Shown in pieces: positions 7,488 to 15,495 of a stretch of 43,874 nt of DNA. The stretch is taken from NCBI GenBank assembly GCA_017646685.1, contig JAGCLZ010000020.1, positions 1 to 43,874 on the forward strand, read 5' to 3'. The DNA comes from Bacteroidales bacterium. Its GTDB lineage: Bacteria > Bacteroidota > Bacteroidia > Bacteroidales > P3. The position numbers and the translations under genes are program-made. Below the pieces are notes generated by a model. It had not been told where the DNA came from and made no database searches. It saw nothing but the letters and a program-made list of their open reading frames with translations. The first letter of the stretch is position 1. Each line of letters begins with the position of its first letter.

Positions 7488-8147
7488 ATGATAAAGATTA
7501 TGATTAGAAAGAATGTTTTGATACTATGTTTGAGTATGTTTATTGCCGGCATAGCAGTAGCACAAGAACCTATTCCCAGCGAAAATGCGGCTTCGCTATC
7601 GGTAGCTACCGACGTATCTGTTGGATTTTTTTCCAATCAGATTGGAGATTTCCAAGTGAAGAATCAGCCTATGATAAGTGCATCGGTATTTTCAAAACTG
7701 AATCCTAATTTGTTTGTTGGTGGGGGTGTGGGATTGGCCACATGGAACTACAGCGACAATGATGGTGCTGCAACGATAGAAAACAAAAATTACTCACTGC
7801 CTATATATCTTACAGTACGTTATGTGTTTAGAACATCAGAAGCCAACCTCTTTTTTGATGGAAAGATAGGTTATAGGTTGGGTAATGAGGTAAAGATAGA
7901 TATGCTTAGCGAATACCGCACGGGACAAGATTACAGAATTGTAGATGGAAAAGGTTTGTTTTCGGCTGCTATGATGGGTTTCTCGGTAAGAAATATAGAA
8001 TTAGGTATTGGATTGACATTGCAAAAGGTTTCGTACGATATGATTGACCATTCTGTTGTGATAGCAACAGATTATCATCGAGATGCCGAAGAGCATAGTT
8101 CCAAGATGATGTATTCGTTTTTTGTTCAAGCCGGATATTGGTTCTAA
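7488..8147 (+). CDS. Outer-membrane beta-barrel protein of unknown function
   Basis: About 219 aa from the first ATG, or 215 from the ATG at 7500, which better fits the signal peptide (charged MIRK, hydrophobic core, cleavage near AVAQ). The mature part alternates polar and hydrophobic residues with many Gly and aromatic residues (LFVGGGVGLATWNY, SLPIYLTVRYVF) and ends in an aromatic residue (QAGYWF), all typical of small outer-membrane barrels. It starts right after the thioesterase stop and belongs to that operon. No specific function recognised. Confidence 0.75.
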   Translation: MIKIMIRKNVLILCLSMFIAGIAVAQEPIPSENAASLSVATDVSVGFFSNQIGDFQVKNQPMISASVFSKLNPNLFVGGGVGLATWNYSDNDGAATIENKNYSLPIYLTVRYVFRTSEANLFFDGKIGYRLGNEVKIDMLSEYRTGQDYRIVDGKGLFSAAMMGFSVRNIELGIGLTLQKVSYDMIDHSVVIATDYHRDAEEHSSKMMYSFFVQAGYWF

Positions 8148-8193
8148 GAATAGCTATGACACGGAATAATATTAACCATAAACAGGGAATTAT

Positions 8194-9186
8194 ATGAAAA
8201 AATATATTTTATCGATATTTGCGTTTATGCTGTTGCTGTCGTGTAATTCTGAAAAGAAAAACTATACCGACGGTGGTGCCAAAGATGGTGGACTGACAAT
8301 ACACCGGTTTGAAAATCTCGTTTTTGGAACTCCGCTTGCCGATTTGCATCAAACATTGGTAGACAAGCAGTACGATTATCGCTTTTTGTTCAACACCGAT
8401 GTTGCAGATCCTGCCTATTTTGAAGAGATAAAATATTTTGCTTCAGACTCGGTTATGCAACAGGTTTATGATGTGGTGGTTGCCACATATCCCGATTTGT
8501 CGTGGTTGGAACAAGACTTGGCCAAGGCAATGGATAAGGCCGAAAAATTGTTGCCAAATAGCCGACCGAAGAATTTCTATACTTTGATGACAGGAACATT
8601 TGCTTATTACGACAGGGTGATTTGCACCGATTCGTTTATGGCTATAAACATAGACCAGTATGCCGTTAAAAACATGAAGTACTTCAACGGATATTTCGGT
8701 ATGCCTATGTATATCGTCAATCTTTTGGATAGTATTTATTTGCCTATCGATTGTATGGCATCGTATGCAATAAGCAAGATACCGCAGTCGTATGCCGAAC
8801 AGTCAATGTTGGATTTGATGGTACTGAATGGAAAGATTCTTTATTTTTTGGATGAGGTTTTCCCCGATGTCCCCGACAGCATAAAGATACGTTACACATC
8901 GCAGCAAATGGAATGGGCCGAAGAAAATGAAAACAATGTGTGGGGATATTTTATCCAAAAGAACTTGTTGTACGAAAAGGATTACGCAAAGATACGTACC
9001 TTTGTAAATGAAGCTCCTAATACCGCTATATTTGAAAATTCGGCTCCACGTATGACCGACTTTATCGGTTGGAAAATTGTAGACAGATATATGAAGAATA
9101 ACAATGTTTCGGTAGGAGATCTTTTTAAGAATACCGATTCGCAACAGATATTGACCGATTCGGGCTACAAGCCAAAGCGAAAATAG
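8194..9186 (+). CDS. gldB: GldB-like gliding-motility-associated lipoprotein
   Basis: 330 aa. The lipoprotein signal is MKKYILSIFAFMLLLSC, with Cys17 lipidated. The body matches the GldB family as I know it: IHRFENLVF near the start, a central YLPIDCMASYAISKIPQ region, KILYFLDEVFPDVPDS, the EWAEENENNVWGYFIQKNLL block, and a C-terminal FIGWKIVDRYMKNN followed by QQILTDSGYKPK. In gliding Flavobacteriia GldB is needed for motility and type IX secretion. Homologues are common in non-gliding Bacteroidales, where the role is unclear, and no other gld or T9SS gene is in the window. The next gene starts 13 bases later. Confidence 0.75.
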   Translation: MKKYILSIFAFMLLLSCNSEKKNYTDGGAKDGGLTIHRFENLVFGTPLADLHQTLVDKQYDYRFLFNTDVADPAYFEEIKYFASDSVMQQVYDVVVATYPDLSWLEQDLAKAMDKAEKLLPNSRPKNFYTLMTGTFAYYDRVICTDSFMAINIDQYAVKNMKYFNGYFGMPMYIVNLLDSIYLPIDCMASYAISKIPQSYAEQSMLDLMVLNGKILYFLDEVFPDVPDSIKIRYTSQQMEWAEENENNVWGYFIQKNLLYEKDYAKIRTFVNEAPNTAIFENSAPRMTDFIGWKIVDRYMKNNNVSVGDLFKNTDSQQILTDSGYKPKRK

Positions 9187-9199
9187 ATAATGATGAGAT

Positions 9200-11158
9200 A
9201 TGAGAAGAAGTGGTATATTTACAACATATAAGATATTTACATATTTGTTGGCAAAGTATGTATTGGCATTCCTTATACTGGCCATTACCCAGATTGTGTT
9301 TTTCTTTGTAAATGAGGCATTGTTTTCGATAGATGGGCCAAAAGATGCCCTAATGATTCTATTGGGAAATATTCATTTTGGAATATCTACAACGGCCATT
9401 GTGTTGGTACCGTATTTCCTATTGAATGTAATACCAATCGGGTTGAGATGGAAACCGATATACAAGAATATATCGGAGACAATATACATAATATCGGTAT
9501 CGGTAATGATGGTAGCAAACCTTGCTGACACTATTTATTTCCAATGGACGTTGCGAAGAACAACGGGCGACATATTCAACTACTTAACGGTAGGTGGCGA
9601 TATGGGCAACCTCGTTCCTCAGTTTTTGTCGGATTTTTGGATGTATGTTGTTGGATTTGTTGTGCTGCTGATAGCATTTATTGTGTTGTCTAGACAGATA
9701 GTTTTGTTGCCTCGCAAGTCTTATCCCAAGTCGATACTTAAAGATACTATTTTGTCGGTTTTATTTACTGCTGCGGTGGTGGTGGCTATACGTGGTGGTG
9801 TGTTTTTGCAGTATAGGCCTCTTTCGCCTATCGATGCCAGCAGGTATACCTCTTCTGAAAATACTCCATTGGTGGTAAATACTCCTTTTTCTATCATAAG
9901 AACACTTTCAAAGCAAAGTTCGATAGAAAAAGTGTCGTATTTTGCTTCGCCCAAAGCTTTGGACAATGTTTTCACTCCGCTGTCGACGGCTATGAATGAT
10001 AGCTGTGATACTGTGGTGGCAATGTCCGATACTGTGGTGAATGCCAAAACAAATGTGGTGCTCATTGTGCTTGAAAGTTTTTCGGAAGAATATATTGGAT
10101 GTTTCAATGCCGATGGTGGCCGAAGTTTTACTCCGTTTCTGGATTCGCTTGTGCAGAAGAGTATAGTGTACAGAGGTATGGCCAATGGCAAGCGCTCTAT
10201 CGAGGCTATACCTGCCCTTTTGGCCGGTATGCCATCGCTTATGAACGAACCTTATATCACATCAGCCTACTCGATGAATAAGATTGAGGGATTACCACAG
10301 ATATTGAAACGTAATGACTATCATACATCTTTTTTCCATGGAGCCTATAATGGTTCTATGAATTTTGATAGCTTTGTAAAGTCGATAGGTGTTGATGAGT
10401 ACTACGGAATGAACGAATACAACAATCCCAAGGATTACGATGGCAATTGGGGAATATTTGACGAGCCATTCCTTCAGTTTATGGTCGGTAAATTGTCTGA
10501 ATTTCCTCAGCCGTTCTTTACGGGGGTGTTTACATTATCGTCTCATCATCCATATACTATGCCAAAACAGCATCAAAATAAATTTGCCAAGGGCGATATT
10601 CCTATATTGGAAACGGTTATGTATGTGGATTATGCTTTGAAGAAATTCTTCGAAAAGGCAGCAACTACAGACTGGTACAACAATACTCTTTTTGTAATTA
10701 CCGCCGACCATACAGCCCAAGCAATGGCCGATGAATATAAAACAGACTATGGTATGTACAAAATACCTATGATATTCTATCATCCCAATGCCGATACTGC
10801 ATATAGAAGCAATCATATATTTCAACAAATAGATTTGATGCCTACGTTGATAGATTATCTGAAACTGAATGAGTCGTATGCTTGTTTTGGAAAAAGCATT
10901 TACCAAACAGAGGGCGGGTACCATGTTGCATACAGAAACGGATACTATCAGCTGCTCAAGGAAGGCTATTTGTTGAGGTTCAATAGCGAGAAGTTTGAGA
11001 TATTTGATGTGGAGAAAGATCCTATGCTTACTCATAATATTGCAAAAGACAAGAACGATAAGGCTATCGAAGACCTTAAGCAATACTTGAAAGCAATTAT
11101 TCAACAATATAACAATAGATTGATAGAAAATCGTTTGAATGTAGATGAAAATATCTAA
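9200..11158 (+). CDS. LTA-synthase-family phosphotransferase (membrane sulfatase fold)
   Basis: 652 aa. About five membrane helices fill residues 15-200, followed by a periplasmic alkaline-phosphatase/sulfatase-type domain (about 280-610). Likely metal and catalytic residues are Glu292 (VLIVLESFSEEY), the nucleophile Ser333 (NGKRSIEAIPALLAG), His450 (TLSSHHPY) and Asp503-His504 (VITADHTA). Family members transfer phosphoglycerol or phosphoethanolamine to surface polymers or lipids. Gram-negative members are not making lipoteichoic acid, so the substrate is open. The neighbouring lipid kinase recycles diacylglycerol in some LTA systems, which makes the pairing suggestive. A Ser sits where Gram-positive LtaS has Thr. 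Confidence 0.85.
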   Translation: MRRSGIFTTYKIFTYLLAKYVLAFLILAITQIVFFFVNEALFSIDGPKDALMILLGNIHFGISTTAIVLVPYFLLNVIPIGLRWKPIYKNISETIYIISVSVMMVANLADTIYFQWTLRRTTGDIFNYLTVGGDMGNLVPQFLSDFWMYVVGFVVLLIAFIVLSRQIVLLPRKSYPKSILKDTILSVLFTAAVVVAIRGGVFLQYRPLSPIDASRYTSSENTPLVVNTPFSIIRTLSKQSSIEKVSYFASPKALDNVFTPLSTAMNDSCDTVVAMSDTVVNAKTNVVLIVLESFSEEYIGCFNADGGRSFTPFLDSLVQKSIVYRGMANGKRSIEAIPALLAGMPSLMNEPYITSAYSMNKIEGLPQILKRNDYHTSFFHGAYNGSMNFDSFVKSIGVDEYYGMNEYNNPKDYDGNWGIFDEPFLQFMVGKLSEFPQPFFTGVFTLSSHHPYTMPKQHQNKFAKGDIPILETVMYVDYALKKFFEKAATTDWYNNTLFVITADHTAQAMADEYKTDYGMYKIPMIFYHPNADTAYRSNHIFQQIDLMPTLIDYLKLNESYACFGKSIYQTEGGYHVAYRNGYYQLLKEGYLLRFNSEKFEIFDVEKDPMLTHNIAKDKNDKAIEDLKQYLKAIIQQYNNRLIENRLNVDENI

Positions 11159-11167
11159 GCCATAACT

Positions 11168-12073
11168 ATGACTGAAAATAAGAAACTATTGGTGATAATA
11201 AATCCGATATCGGGGGTTGGCAAGCAGAAAACTATCGAAGCTGTTTTGGAGTCGCATCTGAATCATAATCTTTTTGATTATGAGATAAGGTATACCGAGT
11301 ATGCCCACCATGCCACTACGATAGCCGAAGAAGCATGTTTGAGCAAACGCTACGATGCCATAATAGCAGTGGGTGGCGATGGCTCTGTCAATGACGTTGC
11401 GGCAGGGATAAGGGCCGCAAAATCGGAGGTGGCACTGGGAATAATACCTTGTGGTTCGGGCAACGGATTGGCACGACACCTAAGGATCCCCTTATCGCCA
11501 AAGAAGGCAATGGATGTGATAAACAATTTCTATTCGGAGAAGATAGATACAATATCTATAAACGGCAATACTTGTGCAAGCATTGCCGGAATTGGGTTTG
11601 ATGCCCTTGTGGCTCATAAGTTTAGCACCGCCAAAACACGGGGATTGCAGGCTTACACAGAGGTAATACTAAGCGAATATCCTTTCTACAAACCTACTAC
11701 CTACAAACTAAACATCGATGGCAGAGATGTTGAACGCAAGGCATTGTTTGTAAGTTTTGCCAATTCCAACCAGTTTGGCTACAACGCGGTGGTGGCACCT
11801 TCGGCCAGCCTAAAAGATGGGCTGATAGATGTGTGTATTGTAGAGCAGATACCTATAATACACATGCCTATAATAGCTCAGCTGGTATATACCAAGCACT
11901 TTGACCTATCGCAACATGTGGAGATAATAAAGGCAAAGAATATAAAGGTTTACAACAACGAATATGAATGGGTGAACCTTGATGGCGAAGCTGTGAAGAT
12001 GGGGGGCGAATTGGATATATCAATAGAAACAGAATCGTTAAAAATAATTTGTCCAAATGGGAAAGAAAAATAA
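11168..12073 (+). CDS. Diacylglycerol/lipid kinase family protein
   Basis: 301 aa. The DAGK catalytic fold is shown by INPISGVGK (11-19), the nucleotide-binding GGDGSVNDV (69-77) and [10 protein letters not shown] (94-103). A C-terminal beta domain ends with [16 protein letters not shown]. These cytoplasmic enzymes phosphorylate diacylglycerol or related lipids with ATP. It follows the LTA-synthase-like gene by 9 bases. If that enzyme releases diacylglycerol when it transfers a phospholipid head group, this kinase could return it to phosphatidate. That link is inference. The end overlaps the next gene by 17 bases. Confidence 0.88.
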   Translation: MTENKKLLVIINPISGVGKQKTIEAVLESHLNHNLFDYEIRYTEYAHHATTIAEEACLSKRYDAIIAVGGDGSVNDVAAGIRAAKSEVALGIIPCGSGNGLARHLRIPLSPKKAMDVINNFYSEKIDTISINGNTCASIAGIGFDALVAHKFSTAKTRGLQAYTEVILSEYPFYKPTTYKLNIDGRDVERKALFVSFANSNQFGYNAVVAPSASLKDGLIDVCIVEQIPIIHMPIIAQLVYTKHFDLSQHVEIIKAKNIKVYNNEYEWVNLDGEAVKMGGELDISIETESLKIICPNGKEK

Positions 12074-12401
12074 AGCAGTGGGGGTGGTTTATTCGACCAA
12101 TCCGGATTACGAGTATCAGTACGAAGATGATGATGTGGTAGAGGAAACTCTTCCTCCCCAGCAGCAGAACCTTAGGGTGATGCTAGACAAGAAGCAACGG
12201 GGCGGGAAGATGGTTACTCTGATAACCGGTTTTGTAGGTACCAACGATGATTTGCAGGCATTGGCCAAGAAGCTGAAAACAAAATGCGGAGTAGGTGGTT
12301 CGGCAAAAGATGGGGAGATACTTATACAAGGCGATTTTCGCGACAAGGTGATGGAAATATTATTGTCCGAATCCTACAAAGTAAAAAAAATAGGTGGATG
12401 A
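12057..12401 (+). CDS. yciH: SUI1/YciH-family translation-factor-like protein
   Basis: 114 aa. A variable acidic N-terminus (1-40) precedes the SUI1 domain (about 42-112) with [33 protein letters not shown] and a C-terminal VKKIGG. SUI1 is the fold of eukaryotic eIF1. The bacterial member YciH associates with the ribosome in E. coli, but its role is not settled. The gene overlaps the lipid kinase, a positional rather than functional link. Confidence 0.88.
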   Translation: MGKKNKAVGVVYSTNPDYEYQYEDDDVVEETLPPQQQNLRVMLDKKQRGGKMVTLITGFVGTNDDLQALAKKLKTKCGVGGSAKDGEILIQGDFRDKVMEILLSESYKVKKIGG

Positions 12402-12414
12402 TGTTGTATTTACG

Positions 12415-12422
12415 TATATTTG
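12415..12422 (+). promoter_or_regulatory. -7 element upstream of recR
   Basis: TATATTTG, matching TAnnTTTG, 38 bases before the recR start. The -33 part is weak. Confidence 0.45.
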
Positions 12423-12460
12423 TAAATGAATTTTATATATACCGGAAAATATTCAGATAA

Positions 12461-13090
12461 ATGGCAGTAGATACGTTACCTTCAAGAATTTTAGAAAACA
12501 CAGTAAACGAGTTGTCCAAACTTCCCGGAATAGGCAAGCGTACAGCATTGCGTTTTGCTTTGTACCTGCTTAAACAACCATCGTCGGAAATAGATGGTTT
12601 GGTGACGGCGTTGGTACAACTGAAATCAGATATAAAGTATTGCAAAAGATGTCATTGTATTTCGGACGACGATATATGTCCGGTGTGTTCCAATCCGAAA
12701 CGCGACGGCACCACGGTGTGTGTGGTAGAGAATATACAAGACGTTATGGCTATCGAAAACACTCAGCAATTCAATGGTGTATACCATGTGTTGGGTGGCG
12801 TTATATCGCCTATAGATGGGATAGGAATAAATGATTTGCACATTGCCGATTTGATTACACGTATCGAAACCGAGAATGTAAAAGAAGTGATACTGGCTTT
12901 GCCAACAACGATGGAAGGCGATACTACAAACTTTTACATACATCGACAATTGCAGAAGTTTGATAATGTTGCGGTATCTACAATAGCTAGAGGTATTGCC
13001 ATTGGCGATAATTTGGAGTATGCCGACGAGGTAACACTTGGTCGCTCCATACTAAACAGAGTGCCTTTTGAAAATGTGTTTAAACGATGA
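12461..13090 (+). CDS. recR: Recombination mediator protein RecR
   Basis: 209 aa, the usual length. RecR works with RecO (and RecF) to load RecA on gapped DNA. Visible parts: an N-terminal helix-hairpin-helix (KLPGIGKRTALRFALYLL, 20-37), a zinc site from Cys61, Cys64, Cys73 and Cys76 (CKRC...CPVC), a Toprim domain (about 84-180, with VVENIQDVMAIE and the acidic ITRIETENVKEV), and a C-terminal tail (GRSILNRVPF). The start fits the conserved N-terminus. Confidence 0.96.
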   Translation: MAVDTLPSRILENTVNELSKLPGIGKRTALRFALYLLKQPSSEIDGLVTALVQLKSDIKYCKRCHCISDDDICPVCSNPKRDGTTVCVVENIQDVMAIENTQQFNGVYHVLGGVISPIDGIGINDLHIADLITRIETENVKEVILALPTTMEGDTTNFYIHRQLQKFDNVAVSTIARGIAIGDNLEYADEVTLGRSILNRVPFENVFKR

Positions 13091-13140
13091 TAAATAATAT
13101 GATTGCGAGATGGCGAAAACTCGCTTTCCCGCTTACGATG

Positions 13141-13224
13141 AAACTCCCTCGTGATACAGATTTATCTACATCGCGAGGGAGTTTGATTTTCCTCGTGATC
13201 TAATTTCATCTCCCTCGCGAGGGA
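13141..13224. repeat. Second copy of the CTCCCTCG/TCTACATC repeat family
   Basis: Inverted arms AAACTCCCTCG (13141-13151) and CGAGGGAGTTT (13174-13184) enclose TTATCTACATCGCGAGG. A second palindrome, TCCCTCGCGAGGGA, follows at 13211-13224. The same motifs occur at 4676-4763. Confidence 0.65.
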
Positions 13225-13230
13225 ATTTTT
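13211..13230 (+). terminator. Possible terminator downstream of recR
   Basis: A perfect palindrome TCCCTCGCGAGGGA is followed by AATTTTT. It also belongs to the repeat family and lies 120 bases past recR, so the terminator role is uncertain. Confidence 0.4.
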
Positions 13231-13327
13231 AGGCTGTTGAAATGACGGTTGTACTGCTGTGCACCACGAAACATACCACCTTGGAACTACTTGGAAAACG
13301 ATAGTGAAAATATTTTTTGAATAATAC

Positions 13328-13358
13328 TTGTTCAATTGAAAATTTAACCGTAAATTTG
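13328..13358 (+). promoter_or_regulatory. Promoter for kamA
   Basis: TTG (13328-13330), 20 bases, TAAATTTG (13351-13358). It leaves an untranslated leader of about 70 bases before the ATG at 13436. Confidence 0.65.
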
Positions 13359-13435
13359 CAGAGTGTAGTATGTAAGTGCACTAAGTGTATAGTGTGCTGA
13401 GAAACAAAGATAAAGTATATAAATAGATAAGATAT

Positions 13436-14683
13436 ATGCAAGTAAATAGAAGAGCAGAACTTTTCCCTAACGTTACCGACGAACAATGGAACGATTGGAA
13501 ATGGCAAGTTAAAAATAGAGTAGAAACATTGGAAGAGCTTAACAAATACATTAAGCTTACCGAAGAAGAACAAGAAGGTGTACGCAAATCTTTGAAAACT
13601 TTGCGTATGGCTATAACTCCATATTATTTGAGCCTTATAGATCCTAACGATCCTAATGATCCGGTTCGTCGTCAGGCTATACCTACAGAAGCTGAAACAC
13701 ACATCTCTGCAGCCGATTTGCAAGACCCATTGCACGAAGACGAAGATTCTCCAACACCGGGCCTTACTCATCGTTATCCGGATAGAGTGTTGCTGTTGAT
13801 TACCGACATGTGCTCGATGTATTGCCGCCATTGTACTCGTCGTCGTTTTGCAGGTCAAAACGACTGCGAATCGCCATCTGAACGTATACAAAAAGCAATA
13901 GACTATATAGCAAAGACACCAACAGTACGCGACGTGCTATTGTCGGGTGGTGATGCACTTATGGTAAACGACGAAATGTTGGAATCTATCATTCAACGTT
14001 TGCGTGCCATTCCTCACGTAGAAATCATACGTATAGGTTCTCGTACACCGGTGGTATGTCCACAACGTATTACCGACAACTTGGTGAACATGCTTAAGAA
14101 ATATCACCCAATATGGTTGAACACTCACTTTAACCACCCCAACGAAATGACTCCCGAAGCTTCTGCAGCATTGGCAAGATTGGCCAACGCCGGTATTCCT
14201 TTGGGTAACCAATCGGTATTGCTTCGCGGTGTTAACGACTGCGTTCACGTAATGAAACGTTTGGTTCACCTATTGGTTAAGAACAGAGTTCGCCCATACT
14301 ACATCTATCAATGCGACCTATCGATGGGATTGGAACACTTCCGTACTCCGGTATCGAAGGGTATAGAAATCATTGAAGGTTTACGCGGACACACTTCGGG
14401 ATATGCAGTGCCTACATTTGTAGTTGACGCTCCCGGTGGCGGTGGAAAAACTCCGGTAATGCCAAACTATGTAATATCGCAAAGCCCACGCAAAGTGATA
14501 TTGAGAAACTTCGAAGGCGTTATCACTACCTACACCGAACCTGAAAATTATGTAGACGAATGCAACTGCATTGATTGCCAAAACAAGAAACAGATAGACG
14601 AGGGTGTGTGCTCGCTTTTGGAAACAGACCGTATGGCATTAGAACCCGGTTATTTGGCTCGTAAAGAACGTAACAAGAAATAA
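13436..14683 (+). CDS. kamA: L-lysine 2,3-aminomutase (radical SAM, PLP)
   Basis: 415 aa. It converts L-lysine to L-beta-lysine, the first step of lysine fermentation in some anaerobes. The radical SAM cluster motif is CSMYCRHC, with Cys126, Cys130 and Cys133. The PLP lysine is Lys338 in GGGGKTPVMPNY. Asp294 and Asp331 sit one residue from the numbering of the two aspartates (293 and 330) that bind the lysine side chain in the Clostridium subterminale enzyme, which favours lysine over glutamate as substrate. Alone here, with no other lysine-fermentation (kam/kdd) genes next to it. It has its own promoter and a strong terminator. Confidence 0.95.
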   Translation: MQVNRRAELFPNVTDEQWNDWKWQVKNRVETLEELNKYIKLTEEEQEGVRKSLKTLRMAITPYYLSLIDPNDPNDPVRRQAIPTEAETHISAADLQDPLHEDEDSPTPGLTHRYPDRVLLLITDMCSMYCRHCTRRRFAGQNDCESPSERIQKAIDYIAKTPTVRDVLLSGGDALMVNDEMLESIIQRLRAIPHVEIIRIGSRTPVVCPQRITDNLVNMLKKYHPIWLNTHFNHPNEMTPEASAALARLANAGIPLGNQSVLLRGVNDCVHVMKRLVHLLVKNRVRPYYIYQCDLSMGLEHFRTPVSKGIEIIEGLRGHTSGYAVPTFVVDAPGGGGKTPVMPNYVISQSPRKVILRNFEGVITTYTEPENYVDECNCIDCQNKKQIDEGVCSLLETDRMALEPGYLARKERNKK

Positions 14684-14690
14684 TAATGCG

Positions 14691-14730
14691 AAAACGTTTG
14701 TCGCCCAGTTGTGGCTGCAAACGTTTTTTC
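14691..14730 (+). terminator. Intrinsic terminator of kamA
   Basis: AAAACGTTTG (14691-14700) pairs with CAAACGTTTT (14718-14727), followed by TTC. It lies 8 bases past the kamA stop. Confidence 0.8.
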
Positions 14731-14742
14731 ATACAAAGACTA

Positions 14743-14781
14743 ATGGGGATGTCGAAAACCGTGAATAGAGTAGACGTATAA
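14743..14781 (+). promoter_or_regulatory. Conserved leader block, copy 1 (possible 12-aa ORF)
   Basis: The segment reads ATGGGGATGTCGAAAACC and continues GTGAATAGAGTAGACG. About 37 bases match the leader of the next gene (15047-15083) with roughly 80% identity. It could encode MGMSKTVNRVDV, ending 17 bases before the lipoprotein ATG. The differences between copies mostly change amino acids, so an RNA element is as likely as a leader peptide. Confidence 0.45.
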
Positions 14782-14798
14782 AATAACACTAATTGATC

Positions 14799-15005
14799 AT
14801 GAAAAAACTAATGTTGACTTTATCAGTAGTGGCTTTCGTAGCTTCGCTGGCATCTTGTACCAAAACTTGTAATTGTGCAACTTATGTAGGCGGTTTAGCA
14901 ACCGAAGCCGAAGAAGTAGAATTGGCTGAAGGTGCCGAAAGTTGTGCAGAAATGACTACCGGAGTGAGTGCAGCCGGTGTAAAAGTTGGATACTTCTGCG
15001 AATAA
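14799..15005 (+). CDS. Small Cys-rich lipoprotein, tandem copy 1
   Basis: 68 aa from the ATG at 14799; the in-frame TTG two codons earlier is unlikely. The signal (MKKLMLTLSVVAFVASLASC) places lipidated Cys at residue 20. The mature part is about 48 residues with four further cysteines (TCNC near the start, one in the middle, one near the C-terminus), which could form two disulfides outside the cytoplasm. It is acidic, with no recognised family. The next gene has the same plan, so the pair arose by duplication. Confidence 0.75.
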   Translation: MKKLMLTLSVVAFVASLASCTKTCNCATYVGGLATEAEEVELAEGAESCAEMTTGVSAAGVKVGYFCE

Positions 15006-15046
15006 GATATTTGTAAAAAAAAGATTTTAAACAATACAAAAAGAAT

Positions 15047-15106
15047 ATGGGGAAGCCGAAAACCATTAATAGAGTAGGCATTATTTTTAAAACTAAATTA
15101 TCATGA
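15047..15106 (+). promoter_or_regulatory. Conserved leader block, copy 2 (possible 19-aa ORF)
   Basis: ATGGGGAAGCCGAAAACC and the following bases repeat the block upstream of copy 1. Read as an ORF it gives MGKPKTINRVGIIFKTKLS, whose TGA overlaps the lipoprotein ATG as ATGA. Coding or RNA function is undecided. A weak -7-like GATATTTG lies about 40 bases upstream. Confidence 0.45.
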
Positions 15107-15300
15107 AAAAAGTATTTTTAACTTTAGCAGTAGTAGCTTTTGTAGCATCTTTAGCATCTTGTAAAAAAACTTGTACTTGTACAACTACTACAAACGGTGT
15201 GGAAGAAATGGTTGTAGAAATGGACGCAGTAGGCGGTTGTGCTGACATGAACACCACTATGACTGTTGGAGATATTACTACAACTACAACATGTGAATAA
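15103..15300 (+). CDS. Small Cys-rich lipoprotein, tandem copy 2
   Basis: 65 aa. The signal (MKKVFLTLAVVAFVASLASC) is almost identical to copy 1 with Cys20 lipidated, followed by KKTCTCTTTTNGVEE, an acidic stretch with one Cys, and a terminal TTTTTCE. The cysteine pattern matches copy 1 while the rest has diverged. The gene is closed by a strong terminator, so the two lipoproteins form their own small unit between kamA and purM. Function not recognised. Confidence 0.78.
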   Translation: MKKVFLTLAVVAFVASLASCKKTCTCTTTTNGVEEMVVEMDAVGGCADMNTTMTVGDITTTTTCE

Positions 15301-15320
15301 TCCGATAAGCTACAAAGAGA

Positions 15321-15352
15321 AAAAGAGAAGCGATTTCGCTTCTCTTTTTTCT
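15321..15352 (+). terminator. Intrinsic terminator after the tandem lipoproteins
   Basis: AAAAGAGAAGCG (15321-15332) and CGCTTCTCTTTT (15337-15348) form a 12-bp stem with loop ATTT, followed by a T-run. Confidence 0.9.
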
Positions 15353-15443
15353 TTTAGAGGGCGTTTGAGAATGATTGAGATTGATAGCACTCAAATGCTC
15401 TGTAGCAGGAGTGGTTATTAATAGTAGGAGGGGAAATTTTATA

Positions 15444-15475
15444 TTTGGAAAAGTCAAAAAAATACCGTACATTTG
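15444..15475 (+). promoter_or_regulatory. Promoter for purM
   Basis: TTTG (15444-15447), exactly 20 bases, TACATTTG (15468-15475). This rules out the upstream TTG at 15445 as the purM start, since it lies inside the promoter. Confidence 0.75.
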
Positions 15476-15495
15476 CAGGAAAAATTTACATTACC

